64,000 bases of DNA from Begonia masoniana. Lineage: Eukaryota > Streptophyta > Magnoliopsida > Cucurbitales > Begoniaceae. The stretch covers positions 30,522,018 through 30,586,017 of the forward strand of contig CM039510.1 in assembly GCA_022432975.1 (NCBI GenBank), given 5' to 3'. Numbering within the stretch: position 1 is the first letter of the stretch; each line of letters starts with the position of its first letter. The translations under genes were made by a program, and so were the position numbers. Below, in pieces: positions 11,311-21,839 of this stretch. The notes below the pieces were generated by a model. That model was not told where the DNA came from. It searched no databases and saw only the letters and a program-made list of their open reading frames with translations.

Positions 11311-11700
11311 AAATGTTTCGGCTCAAAACTCCCCCCAATGTTGATCGTCTCTTGATTACACCTCGAAGAAGAACAGAAATCAATCCACCATCTTTGACAG
11401 ACTTTCCAGCATTCTTGGAGACTGAAAAGTCACCAATACCTTCTTCTTCCCTAGATGCATTTGAAATACCTCTCTGTAAAGGCTTGAGAAGTTCACTTCC
11501 ATCGAGGAAAATACAAAATTGAGGCATATAATACAATTTTTTTCTTGTCGATTTATAGTTCAGAATCTTACAAATTAAAACTTCGAATGAACTCACGATA
11601 AGAATTGCTGGACTCTCGGGATCCCTTTTTCCTTCCAGAATTTGTTCTCCACAAAGAATTTCCTTCCAGGAGGATCCTAAAGCTGCCTTGATCAGAACCA
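11270..11700 (-). pseudogene. Fragment resembling CMSS1 plus unassigned sequence
   Basis: Directly after the CSN7 part, in the same frame, comes a stretch beginning [20 protein letters not shown] and continuing through [12 protein letters not shown] recall similar text in plant CMSS1-like (pre-ribosomal) proteins but could not check it. The match ends at a sequence that reads like a splice donor, ATCGTGAGTT. The following ~90 codons to 11270 are open but I do not recognise them; they may be retained intron or other captured sequence. The fused open frame (11267-12256) joins two unrelated proteins, as expected of template switching. Confidence 0.45.
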
Positions 11701-12298
11701 AAATCATATTAACAACCCATTTTATCTTCTCTTGTATTGTGACTAGTAAGTTGTCGGATGTGACCAACCAGTTGGATAATGTTTGTATCATATTCCCAAG
11801 TTGTTCAGGTCTCAGAACTCTCCCTACAGCAAATTGGACCTCAAAACATCTCCGCAACTGATCCAACTTTTCTCTTACTATGCCCGTATACCCGCACTCA
11901 TTAATGAGAAAATCTTCAAGTGCACGCACATTTTTCACATCCAATAGCTGCATTAGTTCATTGTAGGGTAGAAACTTATTTGTTTCTGCCACGGTAAGAA
12001 CTGTAAGCTGCTTAAGCTTGAGGACCTGGTCAGGGCCCAACTGTGGAAGGTGGCAAGAATTCCTCTTATAGTCACCCCATGTGTCATGAACAAACATGTG
12101 AAGCAAATCAAGGTAAGCAGAATTTTCAGTTCCTTCAAGCTCGATGACATTTGGAACGGCGAGAATCTCAGAAAAAGCGAAGAGAGTAGGGTGAGAGGTG
12201 GCCTCGGCGACCACCGACCCAAGCGCTGAACTCTTGAGAGCCGATGCTTGCTTCACGAACTATTCAATAATTTTTGCTTGCTTCTTCTCTAAATCCAT
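11701..12298 (-). pseudogene. CSN7: COP9 signalosome subunit 7 (CSN7) retro-fragment
   Basis: The minus-strand frame begins MDLEKKQAKIIE, then a TAG (12260-12262), then [17 protein letters not shown], and continues through the PCI-domain part ([75 protein letters not shown]) to [11 protein letters not shown] at about 11704. The order and wording match plant CSN7 (FUSCA5), a scaffold subunit of the CUL-deneddylating COP9 signalosome. It covers roughly the first 200 of about 260 residues without introns, so it derives from spliced RNA. The stop at codon 13 replaces a Gln found in homologues. It is captured cargo inside the LTR element. Confidence 0.85.
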
Positions 12299-12479
12299 TT
12301 GCCCCGATTTCGGAGGCATAATCTTATCTGGATAGAGCTCATCCATTTCTAAATCCATGTCCAGTGATATATCACCAGAAGCTTTTTGTTCATGTAAGAA
12401 TTGTCCAATCATCTTCGAAGGCGGATCGTCCAAAGCTAGCTGTTGTTGAGCCAGTGGAAGAATCACCGTCGTCGCTTTT

Positions 12480-12890
12480 GACGATCACTTCGCTACGCAC
12501 AGGGAGTTCAGTGTCCTTCATTGACAGGCGCCGATCGAGAAGACGAGTTCGATCTTCAGAATCAGAGTCTAAGAGAATGGGGAGCTCTGATACCGATTTT
12601 CACCCAGAGTCAGTTACCCCCGGTTGATGTACTCCGGTGCTCGACTGAGACTGAGCCAATTTTGTCAGCATGGAAAAAAATCGCCTCCTGCTGTGCTGTC
12701 GACTGTTGGACCAGGGTGTGGAATGTCCTATCCTATGTAATTAGCAGATCTTGAAAAGCTTGGCCGGTGGTGGCCACCTGAGTGCTTAAATCGGGCATCG
12801 CGTTTTGCAATCCTTGGAGCCCGTTGGTGAGCTTCTACAGGCTCTCTTCTTCTGAATTCGCTCTAGTTTCAGCCATCCCTCTCATTGTGG
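12480..12890 (-). pseudogene. Gag-like leader remnant of the gene-capturing element
   Basis: Immediately downstream of the primer binding site on the minus strand is a start MAETRANSEEESL followed by a stop and then a heptad-like stretch (KLTNGLQGLQNAMPDLSTQV). This resembles the N-terminal coiled-coil leader found in many plant gypsy Gag proteins. Several stops follow. No protease, RT or integrase is present, so the element must have been moved in trans. Confidence 0.5.
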
Positions 12891-12892
12891 CA

Positions 12893-12904
12893 GTTCTGAT
12901 ACCA
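12893..12904 (-). other. Primer binding site, initiator tRNA-Met type
   Basis: Minus-strand TGGTATCAGAAC, one base inside the 5' LTR end. The first ten bases match the usual plant PBS TGGTATCAGAGC. Confidence 0.75.
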
Positions 12905-12905
12905 C

Positions 12906-13204
12906 TGTTGTGTAATCCAGGGATTCACAACTCAGAGATGAGCAAAGTTACTCATCTATATTGCTTCCAAAAATTTTATAGAGAAAAAAAAAATAGAAAA
13001 GGAAAGATAAACAATAAAAATGAAAACAGACAATTCATTCCACACCTCACGCCCCCTTCCTGTTGGTTTTATCTACTTCTCTTTCTAACAGCCTGGACAC
13101 GTCAGCAGCTTGCCCTTGTACATGGGTTGGGCTCTCCTGTGTTTGCTGCACTTCATCCTGGTAGCCCAGCTGTGCAGCCCGCCATGGAGGCCCCTTCCAT
13201 GACA
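12906..13204 (-). repeat. 5' LTR of the gene-capturing element
   Basis: The right-hand copy of the 300-bp direct repeat. The adjacent primer binding site shows that it is the 5' LTR of a minus-strand element. It is followed by the target duplication AAAAT. Confidence 0.85.
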
Positions 13205-13209
13205 AAAAT

Positions 13210-13433
13210 CTCGATCTTCTTTAAGTCATACTTGAAGAATCTAGCTTGATAGTTTTGGTTATTACCAATAAGTTTGGTTTGGGTCAAGCTCCTATTTCGA
13301 TAATTAAAGTTCCATCAAATTCTTTGATTGGAGTTTAGTTCCTTGCTTTGTTCTTGAATCAAAACGCGTTCTTTTTTTAATTATCCTGTGTGTTGAAGGG
13401 TCTCGGATTTCTTAATATTTGAGGTTCGCATCA
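13210..13433 (+). mobile_element. CRM-like element, 5' LTR part 2
   Basis: It is similar to the end of the CRM-like solo LTR (27000-27170): both contain GTTTGGTTTGGGTCAAGCT-like text and end GGTTCRCATCA. Five bases on (13436-13447) is TTGGTATAAGAG, a degenerate tRNA-Met primer binding site, which marks the 5' LTR boundary. Confidence 0.7.
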
Positions 13434-13850
13434 ATTGGTATAAGAGGTTTGACTCATTTATTCAAGAACCTATCTTTATCAATCTTTCTTTCTTCTTGCA
13501 AGTACAAGAAAAAAAGAGAAGTCTTTCTTCTTTTTCTTGAAAGTCGCAAAAGTAAAAAAAAAAAGAGAAGGAAAATTTTTCTTCGAAAATCTTTATCTTT
13601 TCCTTGCATTAGAATTTTCTCATAATTGATTTAGATTATTCAATTCAAGTCATTGAGTTATTGCCTTTCTTTGATTTTGGTTCAAAAAATTCTACTATTG
13701 ATTTAGTCATTCTTAAATGTTTGAAGTTTGAGCTTTAAAGTGTGATTTTGATAGTTTGGCTTGTTAAATTTTTACCACCGATCAAGTTTTTATGTAAGGA
13801 ACTAGAAGGAAGATCGAGAGGTAAAAGAAAAGAGTGTGAGATTATTCTAT
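13434..13850 (+). mobile_element. CRM-like element, leader with gag and most of pol deleted
   Basis: It starts with the degenerate PBS and continues as AT-rich, lysine/arginine-codon-rich text with poly-A runs. No gag, protease or reverse transcriptase can be found before the RNase H remnant, so a large internal deletion is inferred. The open frame at 13419-13625 has no recognisable content. Confidence 0.5.
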
Positions 13851-14658
13851 AAAATCCATATTTTGATGAAACACGAGTGAAATGACATCCATTGAGTGCA
13901 AACACGTGAGGAGAGTGTGCCATCCATTATGACCATGAAAGCCTAAAGCACTTAAAGACACAAGGAAAGTTGCACAAGAGACATGTCAAATGGATGAAGT
14001 TCATAGAAATCTTTCCTTATGTCATCCAATACAAAAAAAAAAAAAAAACGTGGTTGCCGATGCATTGTCAAAAAGGTATGTGCTTATAACTACTTTACAA
14101 TGTTAGTTGTTAGGATTTGATTCAATAAAGAATTTATATGAATCATATTTAGATTTTAATATCATTTTGAAAGAATGTGAGAAACATGCATGTAATGACT
14201 ATTATAGACATGAGAGATCTTTATTTAAAAAAGATAAACTTTGTATCCCTAAATATTTTTTAAGAGAATTACTTGTTAGAGAGACTCGTGAAGGATGGTT
14301 AATGAGACACTTTGGAGTTAATAAAACATTGAGTGTACTTTGTGAATACTTTTATTGGCCGAGAATGAAACATGATGTTCAAGACATTTGTGATAAGTGC
14401 ATTGAGTGTAGGAAGGTCAAATCAAAGACTAGACCTTATGGACAATACACTCCTCTACCTATTTCTAACCAACCTTGGGTGGACATATTAATGAATTTTG
14501 TGATTGGTTTGTCGAGGACACAAGGATGAAAAGATAGCATATTTGTGGTAGGGGATAGGTTTACTAAGATGACTCACTTTATAGCATGCTCAAAGACACT
14601 GTGAGTGATAGAGATTTTAAGTTCTTAAATCACTTTTGGAGAACTTTGTGGAGTAAGC
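13850..14658 (+). pseudogene. CRM-like chromovirus pol: RNase H end and integrase N-half
   Basis: The RNase H end reads [20 protein letters not shown] and then FPYVIQYK; a run of 16 A (about 14033-14048) breaks the frame just before [10 protein letters not shown], which is read in a shifted frame. The integrase follows in an open frame (14107-14529) with the HHCC zinc-finger region (ELLVRETREGWLMRHFGVNK ... CDKCIECRKVKS) and PWVDILMNF. A nonsense codon follows TQG. The text then jumps from IACSKT to [17 protein letters not shown], so the stretch between the first and second catalytic Asp of the DDE triad is deleted. The wording matches CRM-clade plant chromoviruses. The solo LTR at 14659 interrupts it; it resumes at 27176. 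Confidence 0.8.
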
Positions 14659-14903
14659 TGATGTGATCCAAGGACCTATTAAGAGCCAAGTCAAGACCAA
14701 AGGAATCGAAGGACAAATGACAAGATCAAGGACAAAGAAGATGTATAAAAATCTACAAGACTTAATCAAAGAAATTCAAGACAAAGAGCCATCACACCAT
14801 GAGCAAAGACCCATTATAATGCAAGACAAAGAAGATGTATAAAAATCTACAAGACTTAATCAAAGAAATTCAAGACAAAGAGCCATCACACCACGAGCAA
14901 AGA

Positions 14904-17005
14904 TGTAATACCTGGTTCTGTTAAACCGTTTCTCTATTCCTTTTTAAACTAATGGCACAATTTATATGGCAATATTAAATGTAGGGTTAGTGAATGACTA
15001 GGCAAGGGCATAAGGGTAATTAGAAATCTAAAGGTGGATAACGTATTTAAGGAAACTATTATTGAAGTAGCCGCCACTGTTTTATTCCATTTCCTCCCCA
15101 TTCTCAGCTCCTCAGCTTAGCAGAGCGCGATAGGAGACCCCCCCTTTCGACTTTCTCCAGTGATTTCCTTCGAACTTGGTGAGTTTTGCTTCTAATTCTA
15201 GCTACATTGTATCTATCGTTGATGGGAGGGATGATATTGAGGTTTTGGGGATTACAGTAAGCGAGTGTTAGTTTCGGTTTTAAGTGGAAATCGGGAATGC
15301 ACAACGACTAGAGTTTCCAAAACAGTTTCCCTTAGATTTATAGTGGTTTAGAATGAAGATTAGAGGAAATTTAATGTATGCTCTGTCTATGGTTATAGGT
15401 TCGAGTAATACCCGAAGTAGCTTGCGAACAAGTTTTTCTTTACAGGAGACCAAGTAAGTAAAGTACTGTGTGTGCCCTCGGGCCTACATCACAAAACAGT
15501 AGGTTTTGCATGTTTGAGTATTTTCTATATTACATGCATCATGAATTTGAAAGAAAACGAAAATGAATTTTCATGCATTATATGGAAAGGCAAGTTCAGA
15601 TTGAAATGCATTGGCGGTTAAGGGAATTAATCCACCCCTTAACTGATGAAGATGATTTATAACATTGGGAGAACTGATCCCACTCCCAAGGGAATTGAGG
15701 GATCAGAACAGCTATTAAGGGACCTCATCCACCCCTTAACTAATGAAGAGGATGTAGACATTGGGAGAGTTGATCCCACTCCCAAGGGAATCATGGAATC
15801 TGATCAGTAGACAAACGATGTGAAACTGAGATAAGAAAGTAGAAACTGCATATTTAGGTTTCATGTTTCAGCTTGTCATTTCATTATTGCTTTACTTACT
15901 TAGCATTAGGCTAATAGATGAGTTTTGTGATGTAGGTGTTGAGGATACTGCAGGTGAATTTCCTGAGTGTACAGATGATTAGATGTGGTTGGAGGAGTAC
16001 ATTCATGTCTCGGCTTGGTAAACTGATGAGGCGGGTTAACTGGTGTCAGCAGTTGTTGAGGTTTAGTAGATAATGATTTAGTCTGAGTACGTTGGGTTTT
16101 CATGGCAGTAGAAAATTTTAGCATTTTGAATACGTTTTGAGATTTACTGATACTAGTAATCTGTTGAGTTTTAAATGTTGATTTTTACTGGATTTGATTA
16201 ATACTATGGTTTGAGTTGTTTCTGAATGGTCTTGGAGAAGCAAGTAAATTCTTTTCTGTAGATAATGTTGTGTTTCTTTTCTATCGGATGATGTCGGGTG
16301 ATTTAGTCATCCGGTGATGTCGAGGGTTAGTTACCGGGCGATATGCGTAATATTTTGTCGTCTAGTGCTCGGGTGAGGTGAGATTTGAAGTGTGTTTATC
16401 ACTGGGCTATGTCTTAATTGCTCACGTGAGAAGCACATGTACACCGGATGATGTCCTCTTATTTCACCGGTGGATGTAGAGTAAAGTCGATCGGATGAAG
16501 GAGATCATCCGGCTGACGTCACCGGTGGATGTAGAGTAAAGCCGATCGGATGAAGGAGATCATCCGGCTGACGTCACCGGTAGATGAAGGATATATTTTG
16601 TCGTTTAGTGACCGGATGACAAATCTTATGTTTTGTCGTTTAGTGACCGGATGACAAATCTTATGTTTTGTCGTTTAGTGACCGGTGGATGTCTTCAAAT
16701 AGTTTTCCCCTTTTGTTGACTTTGTTCAGCGGACGATGAATTTGACTTTTGCAACCTTTAAAGTATTTTCACGAGTTAAACCTTTGCTTCTTAACCAACT
16801 GTTCCTTAACATTCCCAACGATTGTTTTAACATGGTTTTGTTAAATTTTATTTTTGTTTAAACGATTTCCGCTGCAAGTTTTCATGTTTTCCTCAAATGT
16901 CCAAATTTTGAATTATGAACGAAGTTTTAAATTTGGTCCAAGTTTTCGTAGAAGTATTCGGGTTTATGAGTAACAAACCGAGTTCAGTAAGCTCGGGGCG
17001 TTTCA
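14904..17005 (+). repeat. 5' LTR of element A (2102 bp)
   Basis: It starts TGTAATACC and ends GGGGCGTTTCA. Candidate exon/intron borders: exon 1 to 15178, intron 1 15179-15398, exon 2 15399-15453 (55 nt), intron 2 15454-15935, exon 3 from 15936. Intron 2 has a hairpin GCC-CUCG-GGC at 15474-15483, a closing pair CCTACATCACAAAAC (15483-15497) with GTTTTGTGATGTAGG (15922-15936), and two copies each of a TTAAGGG/CCCTTAA hairpin and a GATCCC/GGGATC hairpin. Palindrome-rich words including TGACGTCA (16514, 16569) follow. Confidence 0.9.
15041..15056 (+). promoter_or_regulatory. Candidate TATA-like box in Tekay LTRs
   Basis: ACGTATTTAAGGAA lies about 130 bases before the first splice-donor-like site. 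TATTTAAG-like text is kept at the matching place in the other Tekay LTRs (30210-30225; reverse-strand copies near 42330, 49195 and 57985). Transcription starting about 30 bases further on would begin in the conserved GCCGCCACTGTTT text. Transcription start sites cannot be seen from sequence. Confidence 0.4.
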
Positions 17006-17008
17006 GTA

Positions 17009-17020
17009 TGGTATCAGAGA
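17009..17020 (+). other. Primer binding site of element A
   Basis: TGGTATCAGAGA, four bases from the 5' LTR end, matches the initiator tRNA-Met 3' end except for the last base. Confidence 0.9.
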
Positions 17021-17160
17021 CATTCAGTTAAACCGTTAAAAAGATTACTCATCAGTGCCGATCGTTGCATGGAAGTACTCCAACGACTGTAAGTATTTAT
17101 GTTAGCCTTAGTAATTAGATGTTGATGAAAGTAATTAACCTTACACAGGAATCCAGTATA

Positions 17161-20100
17161 ATGGCTAGACGCCCAGGAAGACCTAGAGTGCCTAGAGAGA
17201 TGCCAAATGTAAGAGGTGAAGAAGAGCCTAGTGTGATTAGGCAGCTGACAGATTTGGTGCGTCAGCAGACTGACATAGTGCGACAATAGTCCGACCAATT
17301 CGGAGTGTTATTGAACCGAGAAGCACAAGGAAGTGCCAACTCGGGCCATGGCAATGAGCATTCAGGGGACCAATTTCGCAGGCTTCAACCACCCACATTT
17401 GATGGAAGATCATCTAACCCGATTGTTGCCGAAGAATGGTTGAGGAAGATTGAAAGCATGCTTCGATGTGCCAACGTGGGAGAAGGAGATAAGGTCACCC
17501 TGGCAACGTTTCATTTTGCTGGAGACGCCCAGCTTTGGTGGGAGACAATTGAGACCACCACTGATATTTTGGCTATGACTTGGTCTCAGTTTAAGGACAC
17601 CTTCTTTGAGAAATATTTTAACAGCACGGTTCAGGCCGCGAAGAAGGTGGTGTTCCTGAACTTGAAGCAGACAGGGTCTGTGGCTGAGTATGTTAGACAA
17701 TTTGACTCTCTTTCCAGATTCGCTGGACACTTTATTCACAGAAACGAGGATAAGGTGTTTCAATTTATGAATGGACTGAAGCCAGAGGTGTACAGAGGGG
17801 TCAAGTATTCAGGTTTTAGAGGTTTGCCTTTTAGTGAAGTTGTGTCCACAGCCTTGGAGGTGGAGGAGGCCGAGATGAAATGTTCAGGGCCGAAGGAAGC
17901 CCCACGAAAGTTTGTTCAACCCCAACAACAGAGAGGAGTGAAGAGGCCAAGTGAGGGCCAGTATAGTCAAGGAATGGGAAAGAAAGTACCCGACACTAAG
18001 ATGTTTCCTCAATGCCCTAAGTTTTCGAAGAACCACCCGGGCGAGTGCAGATTTGGAACAAAGTGTTTTAACTGTGAAGAGGTTGAACACTCGTTCAGGG
18101 ATTGCCCAAAGCCTAGAATCACCCGTTGCTTCAACTGCAATAAAGTCGGCCATATCATCAGAGACTGCCCAGCCCTGAAGGGCGGACCTGCCAAGATTAA
18201 GCCAAGAATATTCTCCATGATGGAGTCAGGTGATGAGGACCAGCCTGCTGTAGTATCAGGTACTGTATTGGTTAACTCTATACCTGCTTTTACTTTGATA
18301 GATTCGGGTGCAACACATTCTTTTGTAGCCTCTACTTTTGCTGATAAGTTAGATGTACAGTTTACTTCTTCTGAGCATGTGTTTAACGTAGCATTACCCA
18401 CTGGTGATCGCATGCACTCTAACCAAGTGTTGCCCGATAGCATTGTATTAATAGGAAATAAGAATTTGCCTGCCGATCTCATTATTATGGACATAACGGG
18501 ATTTGATGTCATCTTAGAAATGGACTGGTTGTTTAAGCATTATGCCACAATAGATTGTAGGACTGGAATTGTTAGTTTTCAACCCCCTAGAGGTTTAAAC
18601 CATACCTTCCAAGCTCTAAAGAAGAGTAAGGAAATGACTGTAATGACTTCCGTCAATTGTAGACCCTCCCCATGCAAAGAGTATTTGTGCTTTTTGGCCA
18701 GTGCCTTAGACACACAACTAGTAGAAAAATCAAGCCCCAAAAATGTCTTAGTTGTCCAAGACTTCCCCAAAGTATTCCTAGATGACCTTCCTGGCTTGCC
18801 ACCAGATAGGAAAATTGAATTTGGGGTTGATGTTTACCCCGGCGCCGAGCCTGTGTCCAAGAATCCATATAGACTAGCACCGACAGAACTGAGGGAATTA
18901 AAGAAACAGTTAGAGGATTTGTTGGAGAAGGGGTTCATACGCCCTAGCTTTTCACCATGGGGTGCACCTGTCCTTTTTGTCAAAAAGAAAGATGGATCAA
19001 TGCGTATGTGCATAGACTATAGAGAATTGAATAAACTAACTGTCAAGAACAAGTATCCACTGTCGAGGATTGATGATCTATTTGATCAGCTTAAGGGTGC
19101 AAGAGTTTTCTCTAAGATTGACCTTAGGTCCGGTTATTACCAGTTGAAGGTTAAATCTGAAGTTATCCCAAAGACTGCCTTTCGCACAAGATATGGACAT
19201 TATGAGTTTTTGGTTATGTCTTTTGGTTTGACAAATGCACTAGTAGCCTTCATGGATCTCATGAATAGGGTGTTTCACGAGTATTTGGACAAATTTGTCA
19301 TTGTATTCATAGATGACATTCTAATTTATTCCAGAACTAAGGATGAGCATGCAAGGCATTTGAGTTTGGTGTTGGATGTACTTAGGCAGCACCAACTTTA
19401 TGCTAAGTTTACCAAGTGTGAATTTTGGTTGGACAGAGTTCACTTTCTTGGTCATGTGATCTCTGGAGATGGGATATCTGTGGATCCAGCCAAGGTTCAA
19501 ACAGTTAAGGAATGGCCCCAACCGAAGAATGCTACGGATATCAGGAGTTTTCTTGGACTAGCAGGGTATTATAGAATGTTCATTGAAGGATTTTCGAAGA
19601 TTGCTACACCCCTTACTATGTTAACGAGGAAAAATATGAAGTATAATTGGACTGATAAATGCGAATCCAGTTTCCAGACCTTGAAACAGAAACTAAGCAA
19701 TGCTCCAATTCTGACCCTTCCTGTCGATAATGGTAAGTTCAGCATATATTGTGATACATCCAAAGTTGGACTTGGTTGTGTTTTGATGCAAGATGGAAAG
19801 GTTATAGCTTATGCTTCTAGACAGTTAAAAGTGCATGAAAAGAATTACCCTACACATGACTTAGAATTAGCTGCTGTGGTCTTTGCATTGAAAATTTGGA
19901 GGCACTACCTGTATGGACAAACTTGTGAGATATTTTCGGATCATAAAAGCCTGAAATACATTTTCACACAGAAGGAACTGAAAATGAGGCAACGTAGGTG
20001 GTTAGAGTTTGTCAAAGATTATGATTTCGAGATTAAGTACCACTCTGGCAAGGCAAATGTAGTGGCTGATGCTTTGAGTAGAGTGACTCCTTCAGTTTCC

Positions 20101-21642
20101 GCATTGATTTTGGATATACCAATAGCTTTTGAGACAGAATTCCAAAGATTTAACATGGAAGCTGTGTCAAGTGTGTCAGCCATGCTTTCGGCCATATCTT
20201 TAAGGCCTACCATTTTGGAGAGAATAAAGAAAGTTAAAATGAATGACCCTGAATGCAATAAGTATAAGTTGAGCATGGATTCTACTGACAAGTTGGGTTT
20301 CAACTGCTCAGTTGATGGAATTCTCAAATTTCGAAATAGATGGTTTGTTCCGGCTGATACTGAACTTAGAAAGGAAATCTTATATGAGGCACATTCCTCC
20401 GGACTCTCTGTTCATCCTGGAAGTACGAAGATGTACAAAGATCTCAAGCAACATTATTGGTGGCCAGGTATGAAAAGAAGCGTGGCGGAGTATGTGGAGA
20501 CATGTCTGATTTGCCAGCAAGTCAAAGCTGAACATCAGAGGCCTGCTGGAACATTGCAACCTTTACCAGTTCCCAAATGGAAATGGGAACAAATAACTAT
20601 GGATTTTATTATAGGATTACCCAGAACAACAAAAGGTCACGATACAATTTGGGTAGTAGTTGATCGTTTAACCAAATCAGCTCACTTTCTGCCAATGAAG
20701 GTAACATACTCGATGGATCAATTGGCTGAGTTGTATGTGCATGAGGTTGTTAGACTGCATGGAGTTCCAAGCACCATAGTTTCAGACCGAGACTCCAGAT
20801 TTACATCTAAGTTTTGGAAAAGTTTGCACAAGGCTATGGGAACACAGCTTAATTTTAGCACGGCTTTCCACCCTCAAACAGATGGACAATCCGAGAGAAC
20901 CATTCAGATCTTAGAAGATATGCTCCAAGCATGCATATTGGATTTTCAAGGATCTTGGAGTAAATATTTACCATTGGTTGAGTTCTCGTACAATAACAGT
21001 TTTCAAGCAACAATAGGCATGGCTCCATACGAAGCATTATATGGACGAAAATGCAGATCTCCATTATATTGGGATGGAGTTGGAGAAGCACGGTTGATTG
21101 GTCCTGATATTGTGCAGCAGACAGTGGAGATGATTGCTCCTATCCGACAAAGAATCTTAACAGCTCAAAGTCGGCAGAAAAGTTATGCAGACAAAAGACG
21201 AAGGGCATTAGAATTTGATGTTGGTAATGAGGTTTTCCTTAAAGTGTCACCTTTCAAAGGAGTTGTGAGATTTGGGAAAAGAGGCAAGTTGAACCCCAGA
21301 TATATTGGACCTTTTCGAATCGCGAAGAGAATTGGGAAGTCAGCATATCAACTTCTGTTACCAGCCTCTCTTGAGGGAATTTATAATGTGTTTCATGTTT
21401 CCATGCTAAAGAAATGTGTTAGGGATCCTTCACAGATTATAGAACAGCAGAGCATTGAAGTCCTTCCTACTCTTGCATATGAGGAGAAACCAGTAAAGAT
21501 CTTGGACTATGCAGTGAAGGTATTGCGCAACAAAGAAGTTCCACTAGTGAAGGTCTTATGGCACAATCAGAACATAGAGGAGACAACTTGGGAGCGCCAA
21601 CAAGACATGATGGACCAACATCCAGAATTATTCAGGTACTGA
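17161..21642 (+). CDS. Tekay Gag-Pol polyprotein of element A (one internal stop)
   Basis: A single frame of 1493 codons encodes capsid and replication enzymes. I start it at the ATG at 17161 because elements C and D share the same MARRPG start. Codon 43 is TAG (17287-17289); from there the frame is open to 21642. Order: retrotransposon gag region; two CCHC zinc knuckles (about 18064-18174; the first has Glu for the usual Gly before His); aspartic protease DSGATH (18301); reverse transcriptase with FIDDI (19306); RNase H (about 19745-20080); integrase HHCC region (20390-20530) and DDE triad (Asp 20662, Asp 20785, Glu 20893); C-terminal chromodomain from about 21478 ([11 protein letters not shown]...). 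The chromodomain and gag-pol fusion in one frame fit the Tekay/Del clade. Apart from the amber codon all catalytic motifs look intact. Confidence 0.93.
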
Positions 21643-21839
21643 ATTTTGAGGACAAAATTCTTTTAAGGAGGGTAGATTGTAATACCCGGTTCTGTTAAAC
21701 CGTTTCTCTATTCCTTTTTAAACTAATGGCACAATTTATATGGCAATATTAAATGTAGGGTTAGTGAATGACTAGGCAAGGGCATAAGGGTAATTAGAAA
21801 TCTAAAGGTGGATAACGTATTTAAGGAAACTATTATTGA

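Larger units (their letters stand above)
10106..13204 (-). mobile_element. Non-autonomous LTR retroelement carrying captured host gene fragments
   Basis: Two direct repeats of about 300 bp (10106-10406 and 12906-13204) bound a 2.5-kb interior and are flanked by the duplication AAAAT (10101-10105 and 13205-13209). On the minus strand the order is 5' LTR, primer binding site TGGTATCAGAAC (12893-12904), a gag-like leader, a COP9 subunit 7 fragment, a short fragment resembling CMSS1, unassigned sequence, an F-box/kelch fragment, an acidic ILEDNDTLKGED-coding end, polypurine tract AAAGGGGGAGGAT (plus-strand 10407-10419), and 3' LTR. All host fragments lie in the sense orientation of the element. 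The LTRs differ at roughly 5 % of positions, so the insertion is of intermediate age. Confidence 0.85.

Noticed and set aside
11267..12256. A functional COP9 subunit or a new fusion gene
   Set aside because: The CSN7 part has a stop at codon 13, lacks its C-terminus, has no introns and lies between LTRs with target duplications; the fused frame is best read as captured fragments.
15454..15936. Intron 2 as a simple MITE insertion
   Set aside because: No target duplication outside the CCTACA/TGTAGG arms is seen and the arms coincide with splice sites in every family; kept only as an alternative within the main finding.
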